Assembly: GCA_031769625.1 (NCBI GenBank)
Contig: JAUIMM010000484.1
Location: 3,038,001-3,102,000, forward strand
DNA from: Taudactylus pleione
Taxonomy: Eukaryota > Chordata > Amphibia > Anura > Myobatrachidae
Direction: 5' to 3'
DNA: 64,000 nucleotides
Shown: positions 9,893 through 21,989 of the stretch, piece by piece
Position numbering within the stretch: position 1 is the stretch's first letter
Layout: each line of letters starts with the position of its first letter
The notes under the pieces: model-generated
Told to the model about the DNA's origin: nothing
What the model saw: only the letters and a program-made list of their open reading frames with translations
Database searches by the model: none
Program-made: the position numbers and the translations under genes

Positions 9893-11100
9893 ATGAGGAT
9901 TTCAATTCTCCACGATGTGCCGCTAAACATCAATGTGATGTCCAGCTGCGCATATTACCTCTTAACATGGTAATGATGCGGTTGCTCATTTTCTTGCTGC
10001 CTTCCATGGGGTGCGAGGGAAGACGAGCAGAGATACATTTTCGCTGCACATTGTGGATAATTTAATCACCCAACCCCACTCTCCCCTTTATGCTTTTTTG
10101 TGGATCTCCTGAATGTGTGTTGGGGAAAAGAATTTAGAGCTTTATCCGTCATAATGTTTATGAAAACAGTGTATGATAGTCTGGAACCGCACCAAGAGGC
10201 TTTTCCATCTGGAGAAAAAGTGGGTCAGTTCCAAAGAGCGCTCATCATCTAATGCCTAGGGCCTGACAAAGTAAGTATGGTAGCAATTTAAAAGTCTTAT
10301 CAGGAACAGCTTTGATGACTTGGTGCCTTTAAAATCTGATAAACAACCAACACTGTATATTGAGTGTATTGTAGCGTGACAGAGAACTATAGCTGCAAAC
10401 ATATTTCCACTTTCCTCTATTTTATCAGGAAATATTAGTTTAGCTATAGTAAATCTCACGAGTCAGGACTAGAATCAGAATTTATACATAGGTGTAAATA
10501 GAACAATTAGTTTTTTTTTTCTTTTTTCAAATAGTAAAGCTACTCTTTAATTAACTATAAAATTGAAAAATATTATAGCATACATTACAGTTTGTGTTTT
10601 TGTATATGTGTTTTTAGTATGCCCCATTGTTTGGATTTACATACCTTTATGCAAGTATTTTGTTGGCATCTTGTTTATAATGGGCCTGATGTACAGTTGA
10701 ATACAACTGAGCCGTAGAAGCGTGCACAGAAATAAATGCGTATATTCTCCTGTATGCTAAGATGAATGCATAATTGCAATACACATGCCGCTATCTGTAG
10801 TGTTGGATTGCTACTCGTTATCATCGTCATCAGTGGGGACTTTCACAGCCCATATTAGGTGCTTTACATGCTGGGGGGACATAGCCAAATGAGGGAGTGT
10901 GTTGCCACTCCATGTCAGTTGCCATTTGTAGAGTATGTGAGGCCACTCTGACTGAGTCGGCCTTGGCTGCACCATCTATGGTGATTACTCCTCCCAGCAA
11001 GCTCAGGGCCACAGAGAAACCCATGTAATTTGTACCCATTCCATCCTACCCTCTTAGCGCCCCTAAATCTCAATCAGCTAGGGGAGCATGTAATTACATA
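9893..11100. other. Stretch with no recognised gene or repeat
   Basis: AT-rich sequence with only short random frames. A minus-strand frame of 69 codons (10830-11039) has no recognisable motif. Confidence 0.5.
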
Positions 11101-11119
11101 AGGACAGCATTGATGGATG

Positions 11120-11955
11120 TGACTACAGATGTGTACATCTTACCTCTGTGCGCCTTAAACATAACACATGAACGCCTGCGACTTGGTAGCACTGAGCATT
11201 TTTCTTGCAACTTTTTACCTTCAAACGCATCTTATTCGCGAATGCGCAAGCAGATTCTGCTGAATAAATCATTTGCGGCATGCCTATATTCTGTGTGCAA
11301 CTGTGGGTGTATCTGCATGTGAAATACTACGTTACCGGGTCAGCGGCTGTGACACTGTAACGTAGTGTTTCGCATGCAGATGCATCGGTAGTCACACACA
11401 GAATATAGGCATGCTGCATATCATTTTAATCAACAGAAGCTACTTGTGCCTCCTATTTTCATCGCTTTGCGAATAATGGTGCCCATACACGGTACGATTT
11501 CTTTACCCGATATGGACAGTTTCGATGGGTTGAACAGACCAATTGTATGAAAATAGGTGTTTTTTGTGTGTTCTGCGACCCCGATGCGTATCCCCGCCCT
11601 CTGCTAGGTGGATCACAGATCAGATGGTTTTGCAGAGAGATCCCAACCGATCGTTTACGATGTGACACACATCGTATGTACTTTTGTTCATCTGCGATCC
11701 AATGTAGGACCTGCAATGTCCCTGGCCACTCCCCGCCGCCATTTCAAATCGTGTACGATAGATCAAATCATATGGTCTTATGTGGAATCGTTGCATTTTA
11801 AACACAAATTGTACAGAATCTGAAGGGAAGAATTCTCAAGGGAAATCGTATGGGACACCAGATACGATTACAAATCGCACCATGTATGGCCAGCATAAGA
11901 TGCATTTGAAGGAAAAAAATTTGCCCGAAGAGACGCTCGGCACCTTCACAGTATG
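11120..11955. mobile_element. Long palindromic element, copy 1, interrupted
   Basis: Arms contain aactttttaccttcaaacgc, aagcagattctgctga, catgcctatattctgtgtg and gtgtatctgcatg on the left. Their inverses run from 11365 onward, around a centre near 11340-11350 (gtaacgtag). The right arm stops at 11475 and resumes at 11898 with taagatgcatttgaaggaa because a MITE is inserted. The second copy at 34421-34920 is uninterrupted. Confidence 0.75.
11476..11894. mobile_element. 3-bp-TSD MITE with ccatacac termini
   Basis: The left end ggtgcccatacacggtacga and the right end aatcgcaccatgtatggcc are inverse copies. ata flanks both sides (11473-11475, 11895-11897). The host palindrome copy at 34.78 kb reads gtgaataagacacatttaa without the insert, giving an independent empty site. 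The interior has repeated short inverse words (tcgtttacgatgtg, cgtgtacgatag). Confidence 0.75.
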
Positions 11956-12759
11956 ACAGGATTGAGGACTGGGCCTTGTTTCAAATTAGATATGTATCAA
12001 ATTGAATGTGCTACGATAATGTCCATACAAAATTGCTTGGGGGATTTGGAACCTCGAGGAAAGGGGGTGCAGCTGTGCCAAACAACCTTTTCATCACTGC
12101 CATCAAAATAGACGTTTTATGATGATTGTGTAAAGAATTTCTCTTATCTTTGGAAAGTATTATGATGACAGTTTGTGGAGTTTTATTATAGTGTTAATTA
12201 TCACTGACATAACATAATCGTGAACACACTGACACATTTTCGGCTGCGCACATATAGGCCAGTTACAGTAGTGTCGACTTTGCGCTGCGATGTGCAGTTT
12301 CGGAATGCCACATTACGTTTATTGTTGAATTCCCCACATTGATCCTCCATGCAGCAAAAAAAGTTGCCATATTCCACAAGCATTGGACATTCATCTGTAG
12401 AGGCCAAAATGTATTTCCTGTATCCTGTATTTCTACATCTTGCTAATGGTGCCAAAGACAAGTATGGAAAACAACTGGGTATTGCGGCAGTCAGTGTGGT
12501 GCAGTTAGGGCTGCAATGCTTACACAACTATGCAGGAAATGCAGTGTGTGTACATTAGTATGGGCTAATAATAATCAGTTACAGAAAGCATCCACAAATG
12601 TTTTCCCCTAGTATAAGAATGAGTGACTCAGTAGCTGTAAACGCCTTTATCAGACAACAGTCATGTGACATATGCTTTTAAATTCCATGCAGTGTGATTG
12701 GACAGATTCTCCAATGGGCATTATAGTTTCACAACATTTTGGCCAATTCCTGGAAAATC

Positions 12760-13000
12760 TCATTAGCTTGATCGCTCCCCCCCCAGGCATAGGAGACTGC
12801 TGCGGCTGCTTCTTAGCAGCCATGAGCAGTCTCCCAGTGCAGCCCATCACAAAACAGATTAATCGATATTTCAGCACTGACCAACGCTGACAGTGGGCGT
12901 CTCAGTCCTCACACGGAAAAACTATCTAGCAGCATTTGCATACAGTCGCAGATGGATGACCAATAATTGATGCAGCCGCCGCCAACTCTGAATCAGCCCT
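12760..13000 (+). mobile_element. Family C MITE, right part
   Basis: A ctgctgcggctgcttcttag-type interior with inverse words (gagactgctgc/agcagtctcc) leads to ccgccgccaactctgaatca and gccct, followed by ata. This matches the right terminus of the 3-bp-TSD group. The left terminus was not identified. Confidence 0.45.
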
Positions 13001-13542
13001 ATAATGTACATACATATATACTTTAAAAAAGAGTGTATACAAAATCATAGCCTGACCAATGTGATCCTAATGCAAATCCTCTCACACTGACCTGAAAATA
13101 AAGTGTCACCCTCCATTCCCATATTTACAGGAACTACTTCTCCGGGGAACGATATAAACTTTTTGTTACATTAAAGTAATGACAAGCCCACTATTGGCGT
13201 GTGCTGCCTGGCACTAAATGTCTGCGGCTAAGTTATTCTGACTGTGAGCCTACTAGGCATTGCCAAACTTTTGCATAGAAAGTGATCAGATTAGTTTGGC
13301 ATGATTGCTGCCTTCAAAAAAAAAAAAACTATGTTGGCTGGTTGTTATGAATTTATATGCGGGAGTACTCTACAGCTCATTAATTGCAATACATCACCCA
13401 AATCATAGAATTTTCAGAAAGTAATGAACAAAAGAAGCCAGTTGGATGAATATATATTGATTTTGGCAAATAAACATGTTTTGTACTCATACACATTGTT
13501 TACAAATAAATTGAGTTTTGATTTCCTTAAACTTTTGCCTCC

Positions 13543-14536
13543 TTAAAGTGTCCACCCAGCAGCGATCACAGCAGTACAAACGTGGGGCATTATGTTGGTC
13601 AATTTGTCTAAAGTTTCAGCTCTGATTGCAGCCCACTTTCTTGTAGCAACTCAAAAAGGTGATTTTGGCTCATTACACCTGATCAGATGATCCCAAAGGA
13701 TTTCAATAGGATTGCGATCAGGACTCTGGGGTGGCCAAACCATATTCTTCAGCACCTGTTGTCGTTGTTCTAAGTGAAAATACGTTTTGTAAAGACTGAA
13801 GGTATGTTTTGGGTCATTATCTTGCTGTAGTGTGAAACCACGACTAATAAGGCAGGTGCCGGAGGAGATGGCATGGCACACCAGGATGTTGTGGTAGCGT
13901 TTGGAGTCCATGATTACTTCGATTTTTACGAAATCACCAATCACACCCCCTCCAGGACATCCCCAGACCATAATGAAACCTCCTCCATGCTTGACTGTAG
14001 GCTGAATGCAAGCAGGAAGCACGTGCTCGTCTGTGGCACGACAAACAAACTTGTGCCTCCCAAACACCTCAAACTTTGATTTGTCTGTGAAAAAAAACCT
14101 TCTTCTACTTACTAGCTCCTGTACTTTTTTGCCCATAATAGCCTCTTCTTTTCTTTTATGGGCCTAAGCAATGTTTTTTTTGGCTGCAACACATCCCTTC
14201 TAGCCAATGGCTACAAGGCAGGGTTTGATGGTCACGATTGATGCGCTTTTCTTGCTCGTTTCCATCAGAGCAGCACGGATATGATGAGCTGTTTGGAATT
14301 TGTCCCATTTGGAAAGCACTCATAAATGTTTCCTCCTATTTTGTGGTCACTGGAGGTTGTCCAGGTTGTGGACGATCACGTACGCTATTGTTTACGGAGT
14401 ATCTCTTGAGGGTACATTGCATGCCACCAAGAGAAACCTTCCCCAGACGGGCAATTTCACACAAACTATGCCCTGCATTTCTCAAAGCAACTATGGCAGA
14501 TCACTTTTTGATTGAGAACTCCTTCCTGTGAGCCAT
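13543..14536 (-). pseudogene. Tc1-like transposase pseudogene, DD38E spacing
   Basis: A minus-strand relic of a cut-and-paste transposase spans about 331 codon-equivalents, close to the usual 340. It starts at 14536 and hits a stop after eleven codons. An HTH region (IVALRNAGHS, EIARLGKVS, VRDRPQPGQPP) is readable through about 14330. The open 13651-14136 stretch holds the catalytic domain: FTDKSKF with the first Asp, HGGGFIMVWG, LQQDNDPKHT with the second Asp, and SPDRNPIE with the Glu. There are 38 residues between that Asp and the Glu; classical Tc1 has 34. A +1 shift at about 13650 restores the C-terminal IRAETLDKLTNIMPHVCTAV to 13543. DD38E is the signature I recall for the Intruder family. 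Terminal inverted repeats could not be delimited. Confidence 0.85.
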
Positions 14537-14639
14537 TTAGGAGACCATTTTACATGTTTTTACAAGTGTTCACAGAATCATAATATGAGGCGAACACCGA
14601 AATTCTTCCACTTTGTACTGTATGTGTTGATAAATCGGT

Positions 14640-14880
14640 TTCAAAACAGCATTGGGTATGTATCTGATATCACTACGAGCACTTTGTGACCTCCCAACTT
14701 CTTTACCTCAGGAGAAGGGACCTTTGCGCATGGTGCAGCTGTATGTGTGAAATTAGGGGGTATGGCCTTGCAGTTAGGGGGCACGGCTTTGCGGGAATGC
14801 CGCACCCATGAGTTAAAGCATGTGGCTTCATTTCTGTGCCAAACACACGTATAAAGTTCATCCTTTATAGAGAAATCAAA
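14640..14880. mobile_element. Fragment of catacctcccaac-type MITE
   Basis: gtgacctcccaacttcttta is followed by paired words with the composition typical of this MITE's interior (attagggggtatggccttgc, gttagggggcacggctttgc). The better-preserved copy is 15306-15608. No right terminus. Confidence 0.35.
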
Positions 14881-15305
14881 GATCATGGTGGTGTTTTGAA
14901 ATGAATGAGCTGTAGTGTATATTTCTGCAAGTTATCTCTTAGAATTTACACTAATGAAAGGTTCAATACAGGGTTTGATTTTGCTCTTCTTTTAAATATT
15001 AAGGATTAGGGGTAAGTCAGTCTGATGGCATCATAATATTTTGGTCATTTTTACCACAATCCACATTTAAAGTTAGTTGTGGTGTAATATTTGCCAGTAA
15101 TCGCAATGTGGTAATGCAAATTACCGCATATATTCATCATGCCTCAGGTGTTGGTACAGAGCTTCTGAGAAATCCCTGTCCCATCAAAGTGTTGCAAGCA
15201 AAATGAGAGTATCTTTGGGCTGTGCATGCATCATTACTGGGCTAATGCCATCTGATGATGGTGTTGGCTACTGGGGCCAAGTTTTGGAATGCCAAAATAC
15301 TTATG

Positions 15306-15608
15306 CATAACTCCCAACTGTCCCGATATCAGAGTCACGCTTTTTTACCAGTGGATGGCTGTGTCCTGCGGGCAGAGGGGAGGTTGGGTGGATACCGCGA
15401 TGCGCATGCCCATGTCATCTACACACACTGTGTTGGCTCTGTGAGATCCCGGAGTGCTGGACAAACCCCCAGTATGACAAAAATTGGGGCATAGCTTACG
15501 GGTACGCCATTTCCTACAAGGTCACGCCCCCTTGCCGCTAAGCCATGCCCCCTAGTTCTGGAGAGCGCAATTGTCCCGGCCTCAGCCTCCCAAAAGTTGG
15601 GAGGTATG
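15306..15608. mobile_element. MITE with cataactcccaac / gttgggaggtatg termini
   Basis: A 13-bp terminal inverted repeat with one mismatch bounds 303 bp. The interior has acgcccccttgccgctaagc and catgccccctag, typical of the GC-richer core. atg occurs on both flanks. Degenerate relatives lie at 29160-29292 and 59890-60182. Confidence 0.7.
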
Positions 15609-15960
15609 ATGACTTCTGGGGACAAAAATGTCTGGACACGTGGATATCTCTTGCATACCCTCCTTCTTGCATCCAGGGGTTACTTACTTTTTGCTGGTTG
15701 CCCCAGAAAACAGCTGTTTTCAGGTAATTTCTGGCAAAAACAGTTTGGTAAATATGAGCTTTAGGAGTTTATAAATGTAGGAAATAATTGTTTATCTATA
15801 ACTGAGCATAGGTCTCTCACTACAAGCCACCTGAGCAAAGTGCTTTATCATTCTTGATCTTGCTTAGTTGCTAATTCATTTCTAATTAATGCTTGCTTAT
15901 AAGGTACTAAATTTGATTTTTAAAGAAGAGAAAAATATCTACATGATTGCTGCTTTAAGG

Positions 15961-16325
15961 CAGGGGTGGGGAACCTTTTTTCTGCCGAAGGCCATTTTGA
16001 TATATATAACATTATTCGTGGGCCCAGTAAAAGCCATGACCCCTCAGTATGATGTCACACGGGGGGCAGGGTCACAATCACCGGTGATTACAGCGATGGC
16101 TGGAGCATCCTGAGGATGCTCCAGTAAGCTTTAAGGGCAGTGGCGTGACCGTCTGTAGCGTCCTGAGGATGCTCCAGGCGGCACTGCTGCATAGATTCTG
16201 GGGGCAGGGTGTCATTTTAGGCACCCTGCTACCCAGATGAGGCTAGCAGAAAAAAGCTCTGAGGGCAAGGCCAAATGATTCTGCGGGCCTTATATGGCCC
16301 CCAGGCCTGAGGTTCCCCACCTCTG
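15961..16325. mobile_element. hAT MITE with perfect 8-bp target duplication
   Basis: Termini caggggtggggaacc and ggttccccacctctg are inverse copies. ctttaagg flanks both ends exactly (15953-15960 and 16326-16333). At 365 bp with no open frame of note it is a non-autonomous hAT element. Interior ctgaggatgctccag occurs twice. Confidence 0.93.
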
Positions 16326-16333
16326 CTTTAAGG

Positions 16334-17440
16334 AAATATATGAATAATATTATTTTAAAATTTGTAATCCAAATGGAAAAAGTCTTAATTTGTATTTTAA
16401 ATAAAAAGACAATAATATTATATATATTTTGATCCAAAATGATTTTCAAACCAGATTACCTTCTTTTTATCCAAAAGTAAGAATTGTAATCCAATTATAA
16501 ATGTCTGTAAGAAAATCCAAGGTAGATCTTATTTGAGTTCAAATGGAAAAATATTAATCCAAAGTAAAATTTCATTATTATGTAATCCAAAAACAAAATG
16601 CTTCCATTTGTAATACAAAGAGACTCCCTACTTTCATTACAGATCAACATAGATTAAATGACTCTCTATGTTTGTGTATGAAAAACAATTTACTAGTGCT
16701 ATTTGGCTCAATTGATATGTATGGACGATTTTTGTATGGCCCATTCATTTCAATGGAGTACATGTAGCACACAACGCCACTGAACTTAATGGGCCACAGA
16801 ATTATATCAAAAATACTGCACAATGCTGATTAAAACACTCATGACAACCTCTAGTGGTAATGTACACAATGTGCTACCATAGAGTTCAGTGGAGTTTTTC
16901 AAGGGCAGTGAGAAATGCTTTGTAAGCAATGAAATGGAACAAGAAGAGCTCAAAATGACCATGTTGTTAGTCAAACACTCCGAAATGCTGGTATGAATGC
17001 AAATGGATATAGACACATAGAATAGAATGGGTTTTATTTTTAGATGAATTTGTATGCATTGCATTTGTTTACAAAGGTCAGATATAGTGTTTGAATCCAG
17101 TGTAAAATCAGCCTTTACATTACTGGCTTGATTGCAGCTCAGTCTCTCACACGTCTGGATCCTGATGGTCAAAGTTAGGAATTTTCTGACCTGGCACATG
17201 TAGGAGAACAGATGTCACACAGATGCAGCAGGAAAACGATGTACAGTTACCATTGGGGAATAGAATGGATGCCGAGTTATTTAAAATTGGAAAATGAAAT
17301 GATATAAAAATGTGTTTAGTTTTAGTTACAGTATTTTATTTTTCTCCTCATACACACAAATCACTTAGTTGCAGTAAGTTATTATGCAGTTAAATTGTCT
17401 ATTCTCTCAATGCATGTCTCATCACAACACATACACCTTC
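16334..17440. other. AT-rich stretch with no recognised gene
   Basis: The first 300 bases repeat aatccaaa-type words at irregular spacing, but there is no clear period. The minus-strand frame at 16807-17199 (130 codons, Ile/Leu/Ser-rich) has no recognisable motif and no splice or promoter context. I treat it as chance. Confidence 0.5.
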
Positions 17441-17781
17441 TTTCCCAGGAATTGCCGTCTGACTCACCTACTTTCCCAGGTATTTCCAGTAGACTCACCT
17501 ACTTTCCCAGAAATGTCCATGAGACTCACCTACTTTCCCAGGAATTTCCGTCTGACTCACCTACTTTCCCAAGAATTTCCGTCTGACTCACCTACTTTCC
17601 CAGGTATTTCCAGTAGACTCACCTACTTTCCCAGAAATGTCCATGAGACTCACCTACTTTCCCAGGAATTTCCGTCTGACTCACCTACTTTCCCAGGAAT
17701 TTCCGTCTGACTCACCTACTTTCCCAGGTATTTCCAGTATACTCACCTACTTTCCCAGAAATGTCCATGAGACTCACGAAT
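17441..17781 (+). repeat. 31-bp minisatellite with 4-unit higher-order structure
   Basis: Eleven units of exactly 31 bp each begin tttcccag and end gactcacctac. Three variants differ in the middle: A (gaatttccgtct), B (gtatttccagta) and C (aaatgtccatga). The order is A-B-C-A, A-B-C-A, A-B-C, i.e. a 124-bp higher-order unit repeated 2.75 times. Because 31 is not a multiple of three, all frames are used in turn. The open frame 17384-17710 that crosses it is a by-product. Confidence 0.95.
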
Positions 17782-18186
17782 TTGGGGGACTTGGGCAACC
17801 CCCTCGCTATGAATCTCATCATCTTGGCCCCTCCCACCATGATATAATGATGTAAACCTCATCATGTTGTGGGGGGTGGGACCATGTTGTAGCAATGTGC
17901 AGTGCCACATACACACCCCTCACATTTGGATCTCCCCCTCAGATCTTCAGGAGGCCAGATGGTTAAAAGGGATTAAGTATATCACAGCTTGCAGTCTATA
18001 AATTAAGTGATCCTTTCTCATGATGAGACTGACATTATCTTGCTCTTTCTATTTCTGACTCTCTCTATTGCACTTAGGGTACATATAAATGTAGCATTTC
18101 AGTCATCCCAACTGCTCTGGGCAAACCCCAGCACACTGACCACTAAACTCGCATGCAGGTTAGGCCTCATCTCCCAAATCTACACC

Positions 18187-18559
18187 CAGGGGAGTATCTA
18201 TAAAGGGTGCAAGGTGTGTGGTACACACGGGCCCCCGGGTCCAGGGGGGCCTGCACCGCACACCCTGCACCCATACTCCAAAATCCCGCATCAGGTCTCC
18301 CAGCACTGTTCAAACACCGGAAAAAGGCCGCCGAGGACATTTTTCCGCCATTTTGCGCATGCGCTGTGAGAAGATCGCCAGGAAAATGGCGGCGATCTGC
18401 GCATGCACAATAGACCCTGGGCACACTTTAGTGCCCAGAGTCTATTGATTCTGCAGTGCCCGGCCAGCCGCGTCAGTCGGCTGCCGGACACCAGAGTGAG
18501 AGGAGGGGGCCCGTGATGGGGGATGCACACAGGCCTCCTCCTCTCTAATGACGCCCCTG
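18187..18559. mobile_element. hAT MITE, caggggcgt family
   Basis: The left end caggggagtatctata and the right end taatgacgcccctg are inverse-related, with tctacacc before and cctacacg after (6 of 8 matching). The interior is GC-rich with cgccattttgcgcatgcgc and ggaaaatggcggcgatctgc as internal inverse words. The same family has a perfect duplication at 23110-23457. The tandem duplication breakpoint at 18287 lies inside this element. Confidence 0.8.
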
Positions 18560-20135
18560 CCTACACGCGACCATCAAAAAGCATGTGCTCACACTGAAAT
18601 GGGGAACATAAGTCACAATGATCAATTAATTCCATGAAGTGAGTCTAACCGTGCAGACGAGTCCCACCTTTATACTTACTGCAAAACTTACATACAGATC
18701 CTGAAGGTTTCATGACTTTCCCACACCTCTCTGAGCATTACCTTTGTTTTTGTTTTTTTGCAGATTTTTTACTTACTTTAATTTGACCCAGGGAACTTAC
18801 AAGATAACTTTGATCAATTCTTTTGAATAGGATGAATACCTTTGTCAAACAACACGTCTCTCGTTTTTCTATTAAACCAGTGGGCTAGATTATAATCTAT
18901 TTTAGAGCCTCACCTATTCAGGCTCCACTACTGGGAAGTATAATGATGGGTCCCGTATCTTGGTGGGCCAACGTCAAATGCCCATTTGCCCATTTATTTA
19001 AAAAAATACATTATTCTAAACATGATGATTTACTTATGTGAAAATGGGCTCTATTTATCAACATTATTTTGACTAAAATAAAGTGAAAAGGGGTGTTTTC
19101 ACATCCTATTCACATTATTTTAGTATCACCTATAGTTATTACAGGGCAATTGGAGTAGAATTCGTAAAATTCTACTCCAACCCCTAAGTATCACTTATTT
19201 TTAGTAAAGCAGATCGCATTTCCCATAATTGCAATGGGAAATCTGATCTGCCAAAAGGTTCCAAAAATAAATTGTAAAAAAATAACGGGGAAAGCCCTGT
19301 GATAATAACGCCACCTGGAGGTGGTGTTAGCCAGGGACACCCCCGGTTACCGGACTCCTGCCCTGCTCTAATGGAGAGAGCAGAGCCGGGAGTCGGTCCC
19401 AGTGATCAGCTGTGTGGTCTAAACAGACCGCAAGCTGATCACTGCAAAAAAAAAAAATTGGTAAAAAAAAAAATTTACTTACCTGACTCCAGGGACCGGT
19501 GATCGGGCCTCCGGTGATGACTCCCCTCCGGTCAGCTGGTCTCCCATAGTGCACTGCTGCCCGGTCATCAGGTGATCGGGTCCCAGTGCAGTATGGGAGA
19601 TCACCTGACTGGAGGAATGGAGAACAACACCGGAGGCCTGGAGCATGCAGGTAAGTGTAATTAAGGGAGAGGGGGTTTGTGGGGGGGGAGGGGGTATCGC
19701 AGGGGGTGGGGTTTATCACAAGGGCGGGGCTTAGCGCTGGGGGGGGCGTAGCAGCGGCGGTCGGTCGGTGCATGCGCGTGAACTTAGTCACACTAGTTTT
19801 TGCAAAAATACTGTGATAAGGCTCCGAAGGGGATTTGCAGGGACAGAGCTTTATCGCAAGCTCTATCCCTGCAAGGGATTTGTAGTAAATCCCTGTGATA
19901 TTGCCTGAATTCGCAATGCGAATTCAGTCGTTAATATCACTCTACAATCTGCATTCAGTATGCGGATTGTAGTAAATAGTGCCCAATATGAGCTGTAGAG
20001 CTAGTTCTTATAGTGATTTACTGTTATTTCAGCTTGTGCTAATTGCTAATTAGCTCCTTCTTCATATAGAAACTGGAAGCCTCTTGACCAACAGGATATA
20101 ATTATCTTTTGTTTATGTCCAATTAACCAACTCAT
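18287..20135. repeat. 1.85-kb tandem segmental duplication, copy 1
   Basis: This segment is repeated almost base for base at 20140-21989 in the same orientation. It starts inside the hAT MITE at 18187-18559 and ends at ccaactcat. The two copies differ by about ten substitutions and small homopolymer changes over 1,850 bases. Confidence 0.95.
19046..19984. mobile_element. 3-bp-TSD element with gggc-ctattta termini
   Basis: The left end gggctctatttatcaac and the right end gtagtaaatagtgccc are inverse-related. aat flanks both sides. The 939-bp interior includes paired inverse blocks such as gatcagctgtg / gctgatcac and tgcagggacag / ctatccctgca. It has no transposase. Confidence 0.65.
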
Positions 20136-20139
20136 CAGA

Positions 20140-21989
20140 CGCATCAGGTCTCCCAGCACTGTTCAAACACCGGAAAAAGGCCGCCGAGGACATTTTTCCG
20201 CCGTTTTGCGCATGCGCTGTGAGAAGATCGCCAGGAAAATGGCGGCGATCTACGCATGCACAATAGACCCTGGGCACACTTTAGTGCCCAGAGTCTATTG
20301 ATTCTGCAGTGCCCGGCCAGCCGCGTCAGTCGGCTGCCGAACACCGGAGTGAGAGGAGGGGGCCCGTGATGGGGGATGCACACAGGCCTCCTCCTCTCTA
20401 ATGACGCCCCTGCCTACACGCGACCATCAAAAAGCATGTGCTCACACTGAAATGGGGAACATAAGTCACAATGATCAATTAATTCCATGAAGTGAGTCTA
20501 ACCGTGCAGACGAGTCCCACCTTTATACTTACTGCAAAACTTACATACAGATCCTGAAGGTTTCATGACTTTCCCACACCTCTCTGAGCGTTACCTTTGT
20601 TTTTGTTTTTTTGCAGATTTTTTACTTACTTTAATTTGACCCAGGGAACTTACAAGATAACTTTGATCAATTCTTTTGAATAGGATGAATACCTTTGTCA
20701 AACAACACGTCTCTCGTTTTTCTATTAAACCAGTGGGCTAGATTATAATCTATTTTAGAGCCTCACCTATTCAGGCTCCACTACTGGGAAGTATAATGAT
20801 GGGTCCCGTATCTTGGTGGGCCAACGTCAAATGCCCATTTGCCCATTTATTTAAAAAAATACATTATTCTAAACATGATGATTTACTTATGTGAAAATGG
20901 GCTCTATTTATCAACATTATTTTGACTAAAATAAAGTGAAAAGGGGTGTTTTCACATCCTATTCACATTATTTTAGTATCACCTATAGTTATTACAGGGC
21001 AATTGGAGTAGAATTCGTAAAATTCTACTCCAACCCCTAAGTATCACTTATTTTTAGTAAAGCAGATCGCATTTCCCATAATTGCAATGGGAAATCTGAT
21101 CTGCCAAAAGGTTCCAAAAATAAATTGTAAAAAAATAACGGGGAAAGCCCTGTGATAATAACGCCACCTGGAGGTGGTGTTAGCCAGGGACACCCCCGGT
21201 TACCGGACTCCTGCCCTGCTCTAATGGAGAGAGCAGAGCCGGGAGTCGGTCCCAGTGATCAGCTGTGTGGTCTAAACAGACCGCAAGCTGATCACTGCAA
21301 AAAAAAAAATTGGTAAAAAAAAAAATTTACTTACCTGACTCCAGGGACCGGTGATCGGGCCTCCGGTGATGACTCCCCTCCGGTCAGCTGGTCTCCCATA
21401 GTGCACTGCTGCCCGGTCATCAGGTGATCGGGTCCCAGTGCAGTATGGGAGATCACCTGACTGGAGGAATGGAGAACAACACCGGAGGCCTGGAGCATGC
21501 AGGTAAGTGTAATTAAGGGAGAGGGGGTTTGTGGGGGGGGAGGGGGTATCGCAGGGGGTGGGGTTTATCACAAGGGCGGGGCTTAGCGCTGGGGGGGGGG
21601 CGTAGCAGCGGCGGTCGGTCGGTGCATGCGCGTGAACTTAGTCACACTAGTTTTTGCAAAAATACTGTGATAAGGCTCCGAAGGGGATTTGCAGGGACAG
21701 AGCTTTATCGCAAGCTCTATCCCTGCAAGGGATTTGTAGTAAATCCCTGTGATATTGCCTGAATTCGCAATGCGAATTCAGTCGTTAATATCACACTACA
21801 ATCTGCATTCAGTATGCGGATTGTAGTAAATAGTGCCCAATATGAGCTGTAGAGTTAGTTCTTATAGTGATTTACTGTTATTTCAGCTTGTGCTCAATGC
21901 TAATTAGCTCCTTCTTCATATAGAAACTGGAAGCCTCTTGACCAACAGGATATAATTATCTTTTGTTTATGTCCAATTAACCAACTCAT
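20140..21989. repeat. 1.85-kb tandem segmental duplication, copy 2
   Basis: The second copy follows copy 1 after four extra bases (caga, 20136-20139). It includes the right part of the hAT MITE (20140-20412) and a full copy of the 939-bp element (20899-21838). Differences from copy 1 include gatctac for gatctgc, ctgccgaac for ctgccggac, and poly-A/poly-G lengths near 21300 and 21590. Confidence 0.95.
20899..21838. mobile_element. Duplicated copy of the 3-bp-TSD element at 19046
   Basis: This copy arose by the segmental duplication, not by transposition: it keeps the same flanking aat and the same surrounding single-copy sequence as the copy at 19046-19984. Confidence 0.65.

Noticed and set aside
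16807..17199. 130-codon minus-strand frame as a possible gene
   Set aside because: No motif, no start context, no splice signals, and AT-rich composition typical of chance frames.
17384..17710. 108-codon frame rich in THLLSQEF-type repeats
   Set aside because: Produced by the 31-bp minisatellite; the repeat unit length is not a multiple of three and shifts frames.
19327..19791. Minus-strand 154-codon frame
   Set aside because: It lies within the 939-bp MITE-like element and is truncated in the near-identical second copy (21272-21571), as expected of non-coding DNA.
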